NCBI GenBank assembly: GCA_022376465.1
Contig: JACDTU010000004.1
Coordinates: forward strand, 1,984,001 to 2,048,000
Source: Cubamyces lactineus
Lineage: Eukaryota; Basidiomycota; Agaricomycetes; Polyporales; Polyporaceae
Reading direction: 5' to 3'
DNA length: 64,000 bases
Shown: positions 10,206 to 22,100 of the stretch, one piece after another
Numbering within the stretch: the first letter of the stretch is position 1
Layout of the letters: each line of letters opens with the position of its first letter
Translations under genes and position numbers: made by a program
The notes under the pieces: generated by a model
The model's input: the letters and a program-made list of their open reading frames with translations, nothing else
Database searches by the model: none
Told to the model about the DNA's origin: nothing

Positions 10206-12599
10206 ATGGCCGTCGACAGCGGCGACCCCTCCATCTCTATCCCAGTCGGAATTGTTATCGGTCTCCTCGCCTCTTTCATTCAATCACTCGGCCTCACGAT
10301 CCAGCGCAAGAGCCATGTTCTCAACCAATCACTTCCGGAGGACCAGCAGAAGGTCGAGCACCGTAGGCCGTACGTCCCACCCTCCCCTTCCACCATCTCC
10401 GCTGCTGACAACGTAGCAGGCTATGGCTTCTAGGCTTCGGTAGGTGCACATCCCGTCGTGTCCGGTAGGTCGTGTGCTAACACCTCCCAGCCATCTTCAT
10501 CTCCTCCAACCTCTTCGGCTCTCTCGTCCAGATCGCCTCTCTCCCCGTCGTCATTCTCGCACCTCTCGGCGCGGTCTCTCTCCTATGGAACGCTTTCTTT
10601 GCGCGTATCCTTCTAGGCGACGTCTTCTCGGCGTGGATGGTCTTGGGCACTCTCCTCATCGCCGGCGGCGCGGTGCTTATTGCTGTGTTTGGAATTGTAC
10701 CCGAACCTACTCACTCCCTCGAGGATCTCCTTCGGTTATTCAACCGCCCTGCCTTCGTGGCGTACTTTTCTCTTCTAGGCGTCGTCGTATTGGTCTGGCT
10801 TGTCGCGGTAAGTCGCTCTCAGTGACCATACTCCTGTCTGCTGAATGAGGTTCGTAGACGCATGTGGTGGAGTACTCCTATACTCGCCGCTACAAGCTTG
10901 CGGACGTTAGTCCGCCATTATCTCCCTTACTTGCGCCTAATTCGGCCCCCTCTCTACTCACCACTGCAACGACCGCCAATTCCGCAGTCGACCCTTCCAC
11001 GGCGACAGAACGGACGCCGCTCATTGACAGGAAAGCTCACTCGCGCTCCAAGTCGCCCTCTCCATCCACATCGATCCATTCAATGATCACCAGCCCGCTC
11101 TCCCTCAGTGCGAGGTCCCCACGCACGCCCATCTTCCTTGCGTCGTCGTACGCGTCTATATCTGGCATTCTCTCGGGCATGTGCCTCCTGTTCGCAAAGA
11201 GCGGCGTCGAGCTTCTATTGCTCACCATCAGCGGCGACAACCAGTTTTGGAGGTGGCAGGCCTGGGTGCTTGTCTTGAGTCTTGTGATATTTGCACTCTT
11301 GCAACTGTGGTACATGCACAAGAGCCTGGTTCTAGCCGATCCTACACTGGTTTGCCCACGTGAGTACTCATATGCAGTGTTCAAACGGTTTATGATGCTT
11401 ATGTTTGACGCGCAGTGGCATTCTGTTTCTACAATCTATCTAGCATCGTGAACGGTTTGGTCTATTTCGACCAGTTCTCGGTGCTCCCCACATCTCACTT
11501 ACTATTGGTCCTCCTGGGAATCGCGGTTCTGTTATCCGGCGTATGGATAATCAGCTTCCCTCCAGGCGGTGGTCGCGGCGTCGACATTGGCACCTGGACG
11601 GAGGGCGAATCAGCGACAGAGCTGGAGCTTACCGGAGAGGACAGCGACATCGAAGCGCAGGAGACGTACGAAGATGAACCGCTTCCCATGCATGACCACG
11701 CGAACACTGAAGCCACACGCGACCGAGCGCCCTCAGGGTTGGGCCTGCACATCATTACAGAGCCTCCGACTCCAATTCCGGCGCCTCAATTATCCCCAGG
11801 CCTCACCAGCCCTGGACGCACGCGACCCGGCGTCCGTGTCGGACGCGCACACGGTCGACAACAGACAGATTCAGCGTTGCACTCGCCCCCACGGAGATCA
11901 CGCTCGACCTATACCGGGAGCACAGGGGCAGACGGCAGCCTCAGCTTGGGCGGTGCTGCGGATACGTTAGCCTCTCCCACGTCCGCGCGGCGGAGAAGAC
12001 GAACGATGCTGGCGTCGACGACGGGGGCGTCCTCGTCGATGAGCCCGCCGCACTTCCCGCTCCCGCTGTCGCCCAGTGCGTCGGCCCTCGGAGGGTTCTC
12101 CATCGGTCTGTCCCCGATCAGCCCGGGGTTCTCTATCGTACCGCGCGAGCGGCGACGGCGCGCGACAGGGCTGCACGCGAGCGGGAGCGGGTCTGGGCTC
12201 GGCGTCGGCGCCGGTAACATTGGCGGCCATGATGCGAGTGGGAGCGGGAGCAGGAACGGGGACGATGGCCTTCATGACGGGAGTGTAGGCGCAGGGAGCG
12301 ACGCAGCCTCGGTGGGCAGCCCGGGGCGCGTCCGGGGGTTCAAGATGCGCAGGGTGGTGAGCGAGGGCGATGCGGATTCCGGAGCGGGAGCGGGCGAGTT
12401 CCAACGCTCAGGCAGCGGGGCAGCTGGCCTGCCGTACGGAACTAATCTGGAGCGCGGGCGTGGTGACGGTGGCGGCGGCGGGACAGATGCTAGGGCTGCA
12501 GGGAACGAGGATGGCGGCGCTGCGGGGAGGCCGGCGAAGGGAAGATGGAGGTGGCTGCGGAACGTACTGCAGCTGGGTAGCGTGGATCCGCGAAGATGA
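10206..12599 (+). CDS. NIPA-type magnesium transporter (DUF803) with a long disordered tail
   Basis: Predicted multi-pass membrane Mg2+ transporter of the DMT/NIPA superfamily. Five exons: 10206-10369, 10420-10439 (only 20 nt), 10491-10807, 10858-11359 and 11416-12599, total 728 residues. The first 400 or so residues hold about nine hydrophobic helices with family signatures: IGLLASFIQSLGLTIQRKSH in the first helix, PLWLLGFAIFISSN, PLGAVSLLWNAFFARILLGD and LIAGGAVLIAVFG. The ATG at 10206 gives the expected short N-terminus before helix 1. After the last helix (GVWIISFPPGG) come about 350 residues rich in Gly, Ser, Pro and Arg with no obvious fold, much longer than in animal NIPA proteins. Family assignment is confident; transport specificity is inferred from the family. 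Confidence 0.9.
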
Positions 12600-14033
12600 T
12601 TGAGATATGAGGGGATACGAGATGCCTCCTGGTGCCTCCCATTTTGGCCTACGCGTGCGGGATCGGACAAAGGAGGAATGGCGCGCGTTAGTGCGCGTTA
12701 GTGAGTTCACGCTGCGATATATGGCACTTGCACATGTAGACACATACATATTCTTGCGCGGTAGTTTGCGCCTTGCTTCAGACGCGTCCTCGTTATTACG
12801 GATACCCTAGTATACGCGAGCTTAGGCAAGGACGTCTATATCAATTGCACGCAGCTGTTGGATGGAGGGTTGCTTGGTTGTCGGAGCGAGAGGTTGTATG
12901 ACTAGGATGTTAATGAATATAAGAGATGGAACGCCGCGTGGCAAAGCCGGGGCTCGCGGGAGGGCCGGGTGTAATTGATTGTGACTGACGACCACGTTAG
13001 CGCGAGCTGGTGAGTGAAGCGAGTAGTCAAGGACCTGACTCCTGAACGGTTTGTTGACGCACGTCGAGGAAACTCGCTCTGGGCTGATTGCGTGCACCAT
13101 ACCAGGCACCGACAGCAGCCTCATAATGGCGTCGGCAGCGTGGGGAGTGCAGCACAGTCTGAGTGGGATCCGTCTGCACTGCGCTAGAGGCGTTGCGAAC
13201 GGAGAAATCGGTATTCAAAGCCGTGCGAGGGCCTTTCCAAAGAAGGGTACTAGGAAGCCCAATCAAGCTAGAGGGACCCCGCCACCATCAATGCGATCTC
13301 GATCGCGAGATAGGCGAGGAGTTCGCGACGCCGGCCACGTGATCGCGTATCCATGCTCGCGATATGACGGTGCCGTACATCCTCCCCGTCCTGCCTTCTT
13401 GTGCACCCGCTCGAAGCAGCTTCTGCACGTCTGGCAGAGCGCGCGCGAAGCAGGTACAAGTGGGCGCGTTTCTAGGGGAGAGCCGCGGAGGCGGAGATGA
13501 GAGATTCTGTGTGAAGGAGGGGGGAGGACCGTGTGGTCAGGGAGATCAAACCCGCCTAATGGCACCGCGGGATGCGCCCTCCGGCCGGTTGGAGCTGCAA
13601 AAACATAAACGACGAATCCGCTCGCGCGGCGCGTTTCAGCACCCTCTTGTCGGCACTGGCCAGCGAACGAACCAGAAGGAGAAAACGAGAACGAGGGGCG
13701 AACCGTCGAGCCGACTCTGACCTGAGCTGTTGCTGTGGTGTCCTCCTGTGCCTCTGCGCCGCCGCCCCTCTTCTGCTCGACTCCAACGTAGCACTCCCCG
13801 TGCAGCGTCCTTCCGAGAGCGATTTCTCTCTTGCTCCCACCTCAAGGCTGCCCTTTCTGTCCTTGCCTCCACTCTTTTTTCTCTTCCTTCGTCTCCTGTC
13901 TGTGTATCTCTCACCTCTTCCTGTCTCTCTGCTCGTTCTCTGCTTCGTGTGCTAGCTTGTCCCATAAGTTGTCTTCCTTCGTTTGCGTCACCACCTCTCG
14001 CCCTCCATCTCTTCGAACGCCAACACTACCACT
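12600..14033. other. Intergenic region and promoter of the DENN gene
   Basis: 1.4 kb between two genes on the + strand. The last 200 bp (about 13830-14030) are CT-rich, as is common just upstream of start codons in this window. Open frames here on both strands (for example 13051-13500 +, 13556-13840 -) show no domain, no consistent intron pattern and biased composition. Nothing else is seen. Confidence 0.5.
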
Positions 14034-17000
14034 ATGCACAGTCCACGCACACGCGCCAACGCGCCTGTGCAACCTCTCGCCGTGTCGGCGACGCCGGGGC
14101 CTGGGCCAATGATTGGAGAGAAGATCCTCAAGTCCCGCTTCTCTGAAGATGAAGCAGGCAACAAAAATAACGGCACGTCGACGTCGATCCTGTCGCGCAA
14201 GACGACGCAAAAGTCGAACCTGAGCCTGCGGTCTGCTGCGAGCGGATACACGAAAGATGGACAGGGCGCGAGTGCGAGCGGCAGTGGGACAGGAACAGGG
14301 AGTGGACGACGGCACGGACTGCCCCGACCGATACCGGCGCCTGACCCGATCATCACCATATCCCAGACGCACAGTCCGAGTCCCAACGCGAACAAGGACA
14401 TCTCCCCCGGTCTCGCATCCCCCGCCTTCTCCTTCTCCCACAACCTCTCCACCGCCTCCTTCCACTCCGCCAACGCCAACGACGACGACCTCGACTACGT
14501 CACCGTCGACCACCCCTCGCACGGCCCAGTCGAAAACGCCGTCGTCCCCGCACGCACAGACAAGGCCGCCCGCGTCCTGGGCATCAGGCAGCGCCAGAGC
14601 ATGGAGCCCATTCCTGGCTCGAACCGCAACTCCCTCGCCTCGGCGCGTTCTGCCCCGCCCTCCGTCTCAGCCCCGCCCCCGACGCCCTCAGGCCCTACGC
14701 TCCCTCTCGCGTCGCTCTATGTCGTATCGGGCCTCCCAAAGAGCCCGCATACATGGACCCTCGCCGACCCGGACTCAGTGATGGGTCTGCACCACAGCGA
14801 GGGTGCAGTCGGCAGGTGGTGGAGGCCTGAGGTCCTCGGCAGCACGATAAGCCCTGGAGCGGGCGGCGGTAAGCGCAAGAAGAAGAACAAGGCCGAGGAC
14901 GGCTCAACCGTCTTCAGCTCTTCCGGCCATCTCAGCAAGCAAGAGGTCGGGAAAATGCTGTCCAAGGCGCTCAAGGTGCGTTTTCTTTCTGTTTGCGTGC
15001 CCTTCTGTGCGCGTCGTTTTGGCGGAGCCATGGCCGACGCGCTTCTCCCCCCTCTTCTAGCTCTCCTTCACGCGCGAGGTCGAAATCATCGCTTCGACCC
15101 TCCAGCCTGCATCGACCGTACACATGTTCACTTTCAACCTCCCCGCGCCGGCCACGCCTCTTGCGCCGAGCCCTTCCACAGACATGCTCCGTGCATCCGT
15201 GCTCACCACCAACACGGATGTCTCATATGCTTACCCGTACGCGGACGATCCGTTCACCCGCCATGCCCGACCCTCCTCCGCGTACCTCGGGCCCACCTCA
15301 TCCGCGTATCTCTCCCCGAATGGGCATAACGCGGGCGCGCGCATGCCCAGCGATCTCGGCGGAACCCTAGGGAACTCCGCCAACGGGGGCCAGATAACTT
15401 ACCATGGCGTTTGTCTCACGGTCTGGTCCCATGCTGACGCCGAGCGCACGGCTGCTATCCGCCGCACACTAGAAGCGGGCCGTGCGAGGAAGGAGAGCGC
15501 GCAGAGCCTCGTCGCCTCTCGAATGCGTCGTCATGCGTCCGACGCGACCAGTACTGGCGGTGACCCCGCCGTGCAGGCGCGTCGGCGCGCGAAGATGAGC
15601 TCCCGCGGCCCTTGGGGCGCAGGTACGGACGCTGAGACCGACCTCGACCCGGAGACTGACGGAGAGGGTGGTGCAATCAGCGAAAGCGACTACGACGTGG
15701 CTAGCACAGTGGGACACACTCCTGGCGAGAGCACGCTCTTCCTACCGGGAGACACGGTGTTCTGGTTGCCGTACGCGCTCAGTGAGTGGTTTGTGCCTGT
15801 AAAAGATGGTGAGAATGTGGTCGCTGACGGACGGGCGCGATCTAGCTCTGGTGTCGCGCTTCCCGATCTACGACCTCATGCGGGACTACCTCACGCTGTC
15901 GTGGGCGCGCTTCTCGAAGGACGTGCAATCGCACACTTTGCAGATCAGCAAGATTCTCTCGCATCCTGCGCCCCGTCCTGGCGAACTTGTGCGTCTTGAC
16001 GCATCGTCTGCCCCTACACATGGCGGTGCGGAGACTAGCTTGGAGGTTGTAGCACGTTTCCCCGGCGGGCTTGACTTTGGCCGTGGATTGGTCGATGTAA
16101 ACTTCACGATGTGGCCGCTGTTCAAGTGCTTGAACATTGACAACATTCTCACCATCTGCGAGGTAAATCCCTCCCTTCTCTTCTCCACTTTCCCTCTTCT
16201 CCTTCCTCCTTCGTGGGGAGATCCACAGAATGGCTATGTGTGTGCGGTATGCTGACTGCAGTACTCGTGTTGCCCTGCAACGTTTAGATTGCACTCGCGC
16301 CGACGGGCCGCGTTCTGTTCTTCTCGCGCCACCCGGCCATGTTGGGCATCGCGGTCATGACGATCAAGTACCTCGTCGAACTGCGTGGATGGAGCGGTGT
16401 GGCCCTGTCCGCCGTACACTCGCGCGATGCCAAGATTTACATTGACGACCCTGGCCCGTGGATCATCGGTCTCGCGACGGAGGCGCGCTATGCGGTGCGC
16501 CCGCCGCCTGAGGTTTGCATTGTCGACTTGTAAGTCTTCTGTGTGTGCATGTGACGTATGACAGTTAAGCTGACAAGATGGCACTAGGGACATCAACTAC
16601 TTGAACTGCTCGGCGCCGCCTCCTGGTGTAGTCTCAAGCAAGCAGCAGCGCGACCGTTACCGTCAGAAGCTGCTGGCTGCGTTCGAGCCCCACTATCACC
16701 CTGACCACTGCGTTCCCAGGTCAGTCCACATTTACCACATCCCGGATTGCGACTAACGGTTTCCGCAGTGAGTTCAAGGAGGCCTTCCCTGCCGGGCGAT
16801 TCAGACCCGTGTGCAAGATTCAAGCGAAGCGCGGTGCTGCGTCGACGGCGGTGGCCGACATGGTCAAGCCTCCCGAGTGGTGGCACTCGACACGTATCAT
16901 CCAGGCGTTCGACAGCGTTCTCGCGGATAAGATGAAGAAGCCGTCACTGCTGAAGCGGATTAGCTCCTTCGGGAGCGTGCGTCCTCCACCGCGGCTTAGC

Positions 17001-18698
17001 CCGGCGGAGCAGCACATCCAGCTCTCGATCCGCAAGCGCGCGTCTGCGTTCGTCGACGCGCGCGATGACCTCGAGACGAAGATCGGGCGACTCTCTCGCC
17101 GTCTGAACTTCCTGATGACGGAGTCGGACCTGTGGCGCGACAAGTTTGTGACGTTCGAGCAGTACGCGGAGAAGCTGAGCGTCGAGGCGAGCGAGCTCCG
17201 CTCGAAGATCAACAAGGAGCAGAAGGAGACGAAGCGCCTGTCGAGCATGATCACAATGACGGCGGCGGAGAAGTCGAAGCTGCAGCAGCGTGAGTGTTTT
17301 GCCCGTGCTCACGTCCGTCGTCGCCGTTCTGTGGCGACGTGCAAAGAGGACTATATGTGAATGTGATCGTTGACGTTTTGTGTTCCGCGTTTGGCGTTGG
17401 CTCTTCGCGTGATTTACAGAGCTTTCGGAGACGGAGATGGCGCACCGCCAGGCACTGCAGGAACTCGAGCAGATGCGCCAGACAATGGAGAAGATGGAGG
17501 AGGAGCGCGCGGAGATGATCGCGGAGGTCGAGGCGCAGATTGAACGTGCTCTCGCACACATGGCCGTCGACGTCGAGGAGTCGGACTACGGCGGCTCGCG
17601 CCCCAGCAGTCGCCTCTCGTCGCGCTCTGCGCCGAGCACGTACCGCCGCGGCAGCGATTCGCGTTCCCGGTCACGGCCCCTGCGCTCGTTCAGCACCGAG
17701 TCAACGCTCGCCGAGTCGTACATGGGCAGCGGCGGCGACCTTCGCGACGAGTTCGCGGTGCAGCCTGAGCGTCCCACGGGCACCGTGATCGAGGAGCCCG
17801 AGGCGGAGGAGGCGGAGGCTGCGGAAGACGTCGACAAACTGAAGAAGAAGAAGCGCTTCTCAGCAGCGGACATGGACGCGCAGCAGGACGGCATGAAGGC
17901 CGTCGACGAAGGCATCAGCCAGAAGAGCGACAAGATCGCGCAGAAGGTGCTCCAGATTCAGCGCAAGGTTAGTCGCGGTTCGCAAAGCTTGATCAGCATG
18001 GCGCGATAGACTAACGGCTGTGGCTATGGTTCTAGTTGGAGTCTGCCCTGGCGTCGGATGCGTACCGTCGCTCTCTGGATAGCGAGAGCGAGCTGTCTGA
18101 GTCTGGCAAGGCGCGCTCGCGCCGCGGCAAGCCCAAGGCGAGGAAGTTCACCGACTCGCCTGTTCTCTCGGGCCGCGACACCCCCGTTCGCCGCGGTGAC
18201 GCGAAGCTCTCGGATTCCAAGGACCCCGCGCTGTCCGCCTCGGAGAGCGAGACCAAGACCGAGATTGCGCCCGAGGAGCGTCGGCGTCCGCAGGTCACCA
18301 CTGCCACGCTCGAGCTCCCCGGCTTGCGCAAGATCCCCTCTACGGCGTCCATCGGTGCATTCTCGCCTTCCACCGTCACCCCTACTACGCCCGCGCTGAC
18401 CCCCGGCGCGAGCGCGGCCACGGATGATGAGGATACGGACTTCCAGAGTGCGTACTCGACCAGCCCTCGCGGTAGCTACGGCAGCTTCGAGCACTATGCT
18501 GGGAAGGGGTACAGCGACACTGGCAGCGAACAGGCTACGCCCACTGGCCTCACTGCGGACCACCTGGACGAGTTCGGCGCCCGTCCGGACATCAAGAGCC
18601 GCGAACGCAACTTCAGCACGAGCACGGCGACGGCCGCCAAGGTCCACAAGGCCCGGCTGACGCCCCGCGCGAGCGAGGACACCGTGGGCGGTCAGTAA
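14034..18698 (+). CDS. DENN-domain protein, probable Rab GTPase exchange factor
   Basis: DENN proteins act mainly as GDP/GTP exchange factors for Rab GTPases in membrane traffic. Eight exons: 14034-14975, 15061-15781, 15846-16162, 16288-16529, 16588-16719, 16769-17289, 17420-17967 and 18036-18698; 1361 residues, all junctions in phase. The N-terminal 220 residues are disordered. A uDENN-like part (LASLYVVSGLPKSPHTWTLAD) starts near residue 225. The cDENN core spans roughly 430-740, with HGVCLTVWSHAD, LVSRFPIYDLMRDYL and RVLFFSRHPAMLGIAVMTIKYL. A helical region follows with the start of a coiled coil near 860-1010, then a Ser-rich disordered tail. The ATG at 14034 is the first in frame; upstream sequence in frame begins only at a TTG. 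Which Rab it serves cannot be told. Confidence 0.88.
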
Positions 18699-19172
18699 AG
18701 TGCACTGCAGCTCTGCGCCGCTGCAGGTAAATGCAGGGACAAACACCCTCGTCTATAGTATTTATTTCCCTACTTATGCGTTAATCTCACCCCTCCTCGC
18801 CGGCTACCTACCCTCCGACCGCGTCGTTGCCCGGTCCCTCGCTGTATATCCAACTGTCGTTCGCTAGATCCTATATATCCACACAACCCCCCACCCGCTC
18901 CTCATCTCGCCCTTCTCGTACTGCCGTTACCTAGTCCCCGGTTTTCTTGATTCGCTGCACCCAGCTTCAGTCGACCGTTTTCGTTCGTTCTCACCGTTTC
19001 TTCCGCGTTGGTCGCTGCTGCAATATGCCGTCATACATTGGTACATTCCGCATGGTACATGAGATACAGTCTATCAATACACTTTAATATCGTCCGCGCA
19101 GAAGTAGGCATGTGTACCACAGCGTGTGTGCGTGTGTGTAAGAGAACGACAGCCCGACGCCTTCCCTGTCTA
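18699..19172. other. Spacer between convergent DENN gene and VPS13
   Basis: 474 bp, pyrimidine-rich on the + strand, containing the 3' UTRs of the two flanking genes. No gene or repeat is seen. Confidence 0.5.
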
Positions 19173-22100
19173 TCAAGAGTCCATGCGTCGGCGAGCGTTA
19201 AACGCCTTGACCACCGAGGCGACCTGAGAGAAGAACCACGTCTGCGACTTTTTGTCGGGTATGAAGATGAACTTGTCCTGCTCCTTGCCGGCCTTGTGCG
19301 CGAACTTGATCCCCGTATCCTCGATCGTGACGCCTTGGACCTGGGTGAACGGCAGCTCCCACTCGAGCCGGAGTTTGTTCGACCAGAAGGACAGGACTTT
19401 CGTCGTCGTGAGCAAGATGACGTTGTCGCCACCAGGCAGGTCTGCAACCATGCAAAGTCAGCCATCGTAGGATTCGTACAGAAGCTGCACTCACTCAGAT
19501 GCGCTACATAGGTCTCGTTGCGGTACCTGCCCTCTTCGAGATCCTTCATCCAATACTGCCCGAGAGCTTCACGCTCGGAATACGGCTGTCAGAGTGGTCA
19601 GCATCTGACAGGATGGGGTTCAGGACCGATACGTACTACCAGCACTCCGTCCGCAGGCACAAGCCGCGGCTATAGGATTCACGTAAGACCCAGGTTACAC
19701 GCGCAAGATGTTTGTGTACTTACCAGCCGCACACGGTCCCTTGCCGGGTTGTCGAAGACGGTCGTGGTATTGCGGATACCTGTAGCTCCGTGTCAATATG
19801 CTGTGGAATGATGTTTATACATGCATCCGCACCTTCGGAGACGTTGGAGGCCAGGTCCAGTACACCGATGACTGGTTTCGTGACGGCACTGTGGACGAGT
19901 CAGTGATTAGGCACGATGTGTGAAGGCATGGAGCTCACCCAATCAAGCCCTTGCCTACGCCCTTGAAGAACCCTTTCGCGCCCTCCGACTCGGCACCCTC
20001 GATGGGCTTCAACTATCAAAAAGTTCACCATTATGTCCACTTACACTGTTTGGAGTGACTCACCAAGACACCCTCAACACCGCTGACCAGGCTAGTCGCT
20101 AGTGCCTCTGCTCCAGCAGTAACACCGTAACTGATGCGAAGACGTCAGTACGAGTTGAACACGATGACAAATAACCTACATGGCGTGTCGAGGCCGGTTG
20201 CGCCGCTGATTCATCCGTCTACGAAGTTGGTATTCCGAGTCGAATGTGGTCGCGGATAAGCCTGTGTCATCAAGTAAGCATTGGGACATCGATCAAAGAA
20301 TACATTGTCGCCCTCACCTTTGCCGACACTACTCGTGAACTTCGTGAAACTGTCCGAGACGCCAAATACTGTCTTCTTGACAAAACTCGCGGCGCCCTGC
20401 GAAACAAGCTTAGTATATGACCCAGCAACAGAACTAACAACAAATACCTTCGCGATGCCGATGCCGAGCTCTTTGTTACCGTGCATGACCACACCATTGA
20501 AAGGCTCGTAGAAAATATCGGCGACGCCGGAGCTGACGTTTGTGAAGAGTCCGACCGGATTCCCGATGAAGTCGGCTGCACCAAGGATGCGATACAGTTG
20601 GCGGAGAACCTCCTGTCGGTAGTGGTGCATGATGCGTTCTTGAAGGTCTGGCAGAGTAAGTCGCATGTCCTTGATAGCCAGAGCGTTCATCTCCAGAGGT
20701 GCATCGTTGATGTTCCCGACCGCCATCGTGACCGCATTGAGGACAACCGCAAACGGATTGCGCAAGCTCAGCCTACGCAGACAAGACTCAGTAAGAGCAG
20801 GCCCCAGTGATGAAACATATAGGCTCACTTCTCTTCTCCGCTGACTCTTTCAGTACGCATGAAGGATATAGAGAGTTTGATCGGTTGAAGCTCGAGCACC
20901 TCGAAGTACAAGTCTTGTCCGCGTGCGCTTGCTTGAGGTTCTGGTATATCCTCTGGGTACTCGAGCAGTACGCTGATGATGGTGTCAATATGCGGAGACC
21001 ATCTTCGTTGTATGTTACTCACTCTTCTTGGCCTTCGTCCCATGATGCACCCTTGATCTTGGTCAGATCGTACACTGCAAACAGGAAGTCTTCGTCCGCC
21101 TCCACTGTGAGCGCTTGCAGCAGGATCGAGCAATACTTGACAAAGAAGACGCCATGTTCTGGGAATCTGTGTCAGTGAGGATCGATACAGCCCATAGTAG
21201 ACACGACTCACCCTGATCGTTCAACCAGATCATCGAAGCTTGAACTGTCGGCAAAGCGGCGACTTTGGCATCTTGAGAAATGGGCGTCGGTTGCAGAACG
21301 ACAGGGAATAGAGCATCATGCAATTGATTGTCTATCTGGACGCTGCCGCAGGATAGCGTGACTGATTGTGCGACGGGATTGTTGGTATACTCGAACTTCA
21401 ACGCATTCATGGAGAGATAGACGACTTCGACCATTCGTCTGTTGACCAGAGAGACGCCGATGCCCTGTAGGTCGAGCGCGACGGTCAACACAGGTGAGAC
21501 TGTCTCTTGTACAGCTTCGAAAGCCTCTTGGCTGCTGCTGATCGAGTCCTGCCGTGTTAACGAAGCAGTGTCACGTCGTCGTGGCTTGTAGAGACTGTAT
21601 TCTGCGATATAATTCGTGATGCGCAGAATCTGCCGATGGCCGTCAGCTCGAACGTCGAGAGACACCGCTCGAGTGCCTCTTTCGCCCTGTATACCGTTCT
21701 GTCAATATATCGTGCCGAATCCAGACAAGGAAATATCACGCACTGCAAACTTGAACGGCACCAAGTCGCCGATCTCCATGATATCTACTTCTCGTCTAGA
21801 GCCATTGATTGAGAGCACTATCCTTTTGTCTCTTGCTGCAGGATAGTCCCAAGCGTAATCGAGACTAGACTTGCTGGCAACGTTGTAGGTAGGTGCAGGC
21901 TTGGCAACTTGCCCCACTTCCTTGCGGGCTTGATCCTATGTTGCGCTGAGATACATGCTAAGGCCATATAGGCGGAACGACCTACTGTTTGACAAAATGC
22001 AAAGCTATAGTCGCTGTCATTCTCAATCGTGAACGGCCAGCCCTCTGTCGCCTCGTTTAGGAAGACGAATATCGTGGGACCTTCGATCTTCACCTCGGCT

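Noticed and set aside
13051..13965. Several open frames between the NIPA transporter and the DENN gene
   Set aside because: They overlap on both strands, are Arg/Ser-rich and give no coherent spliced protein.
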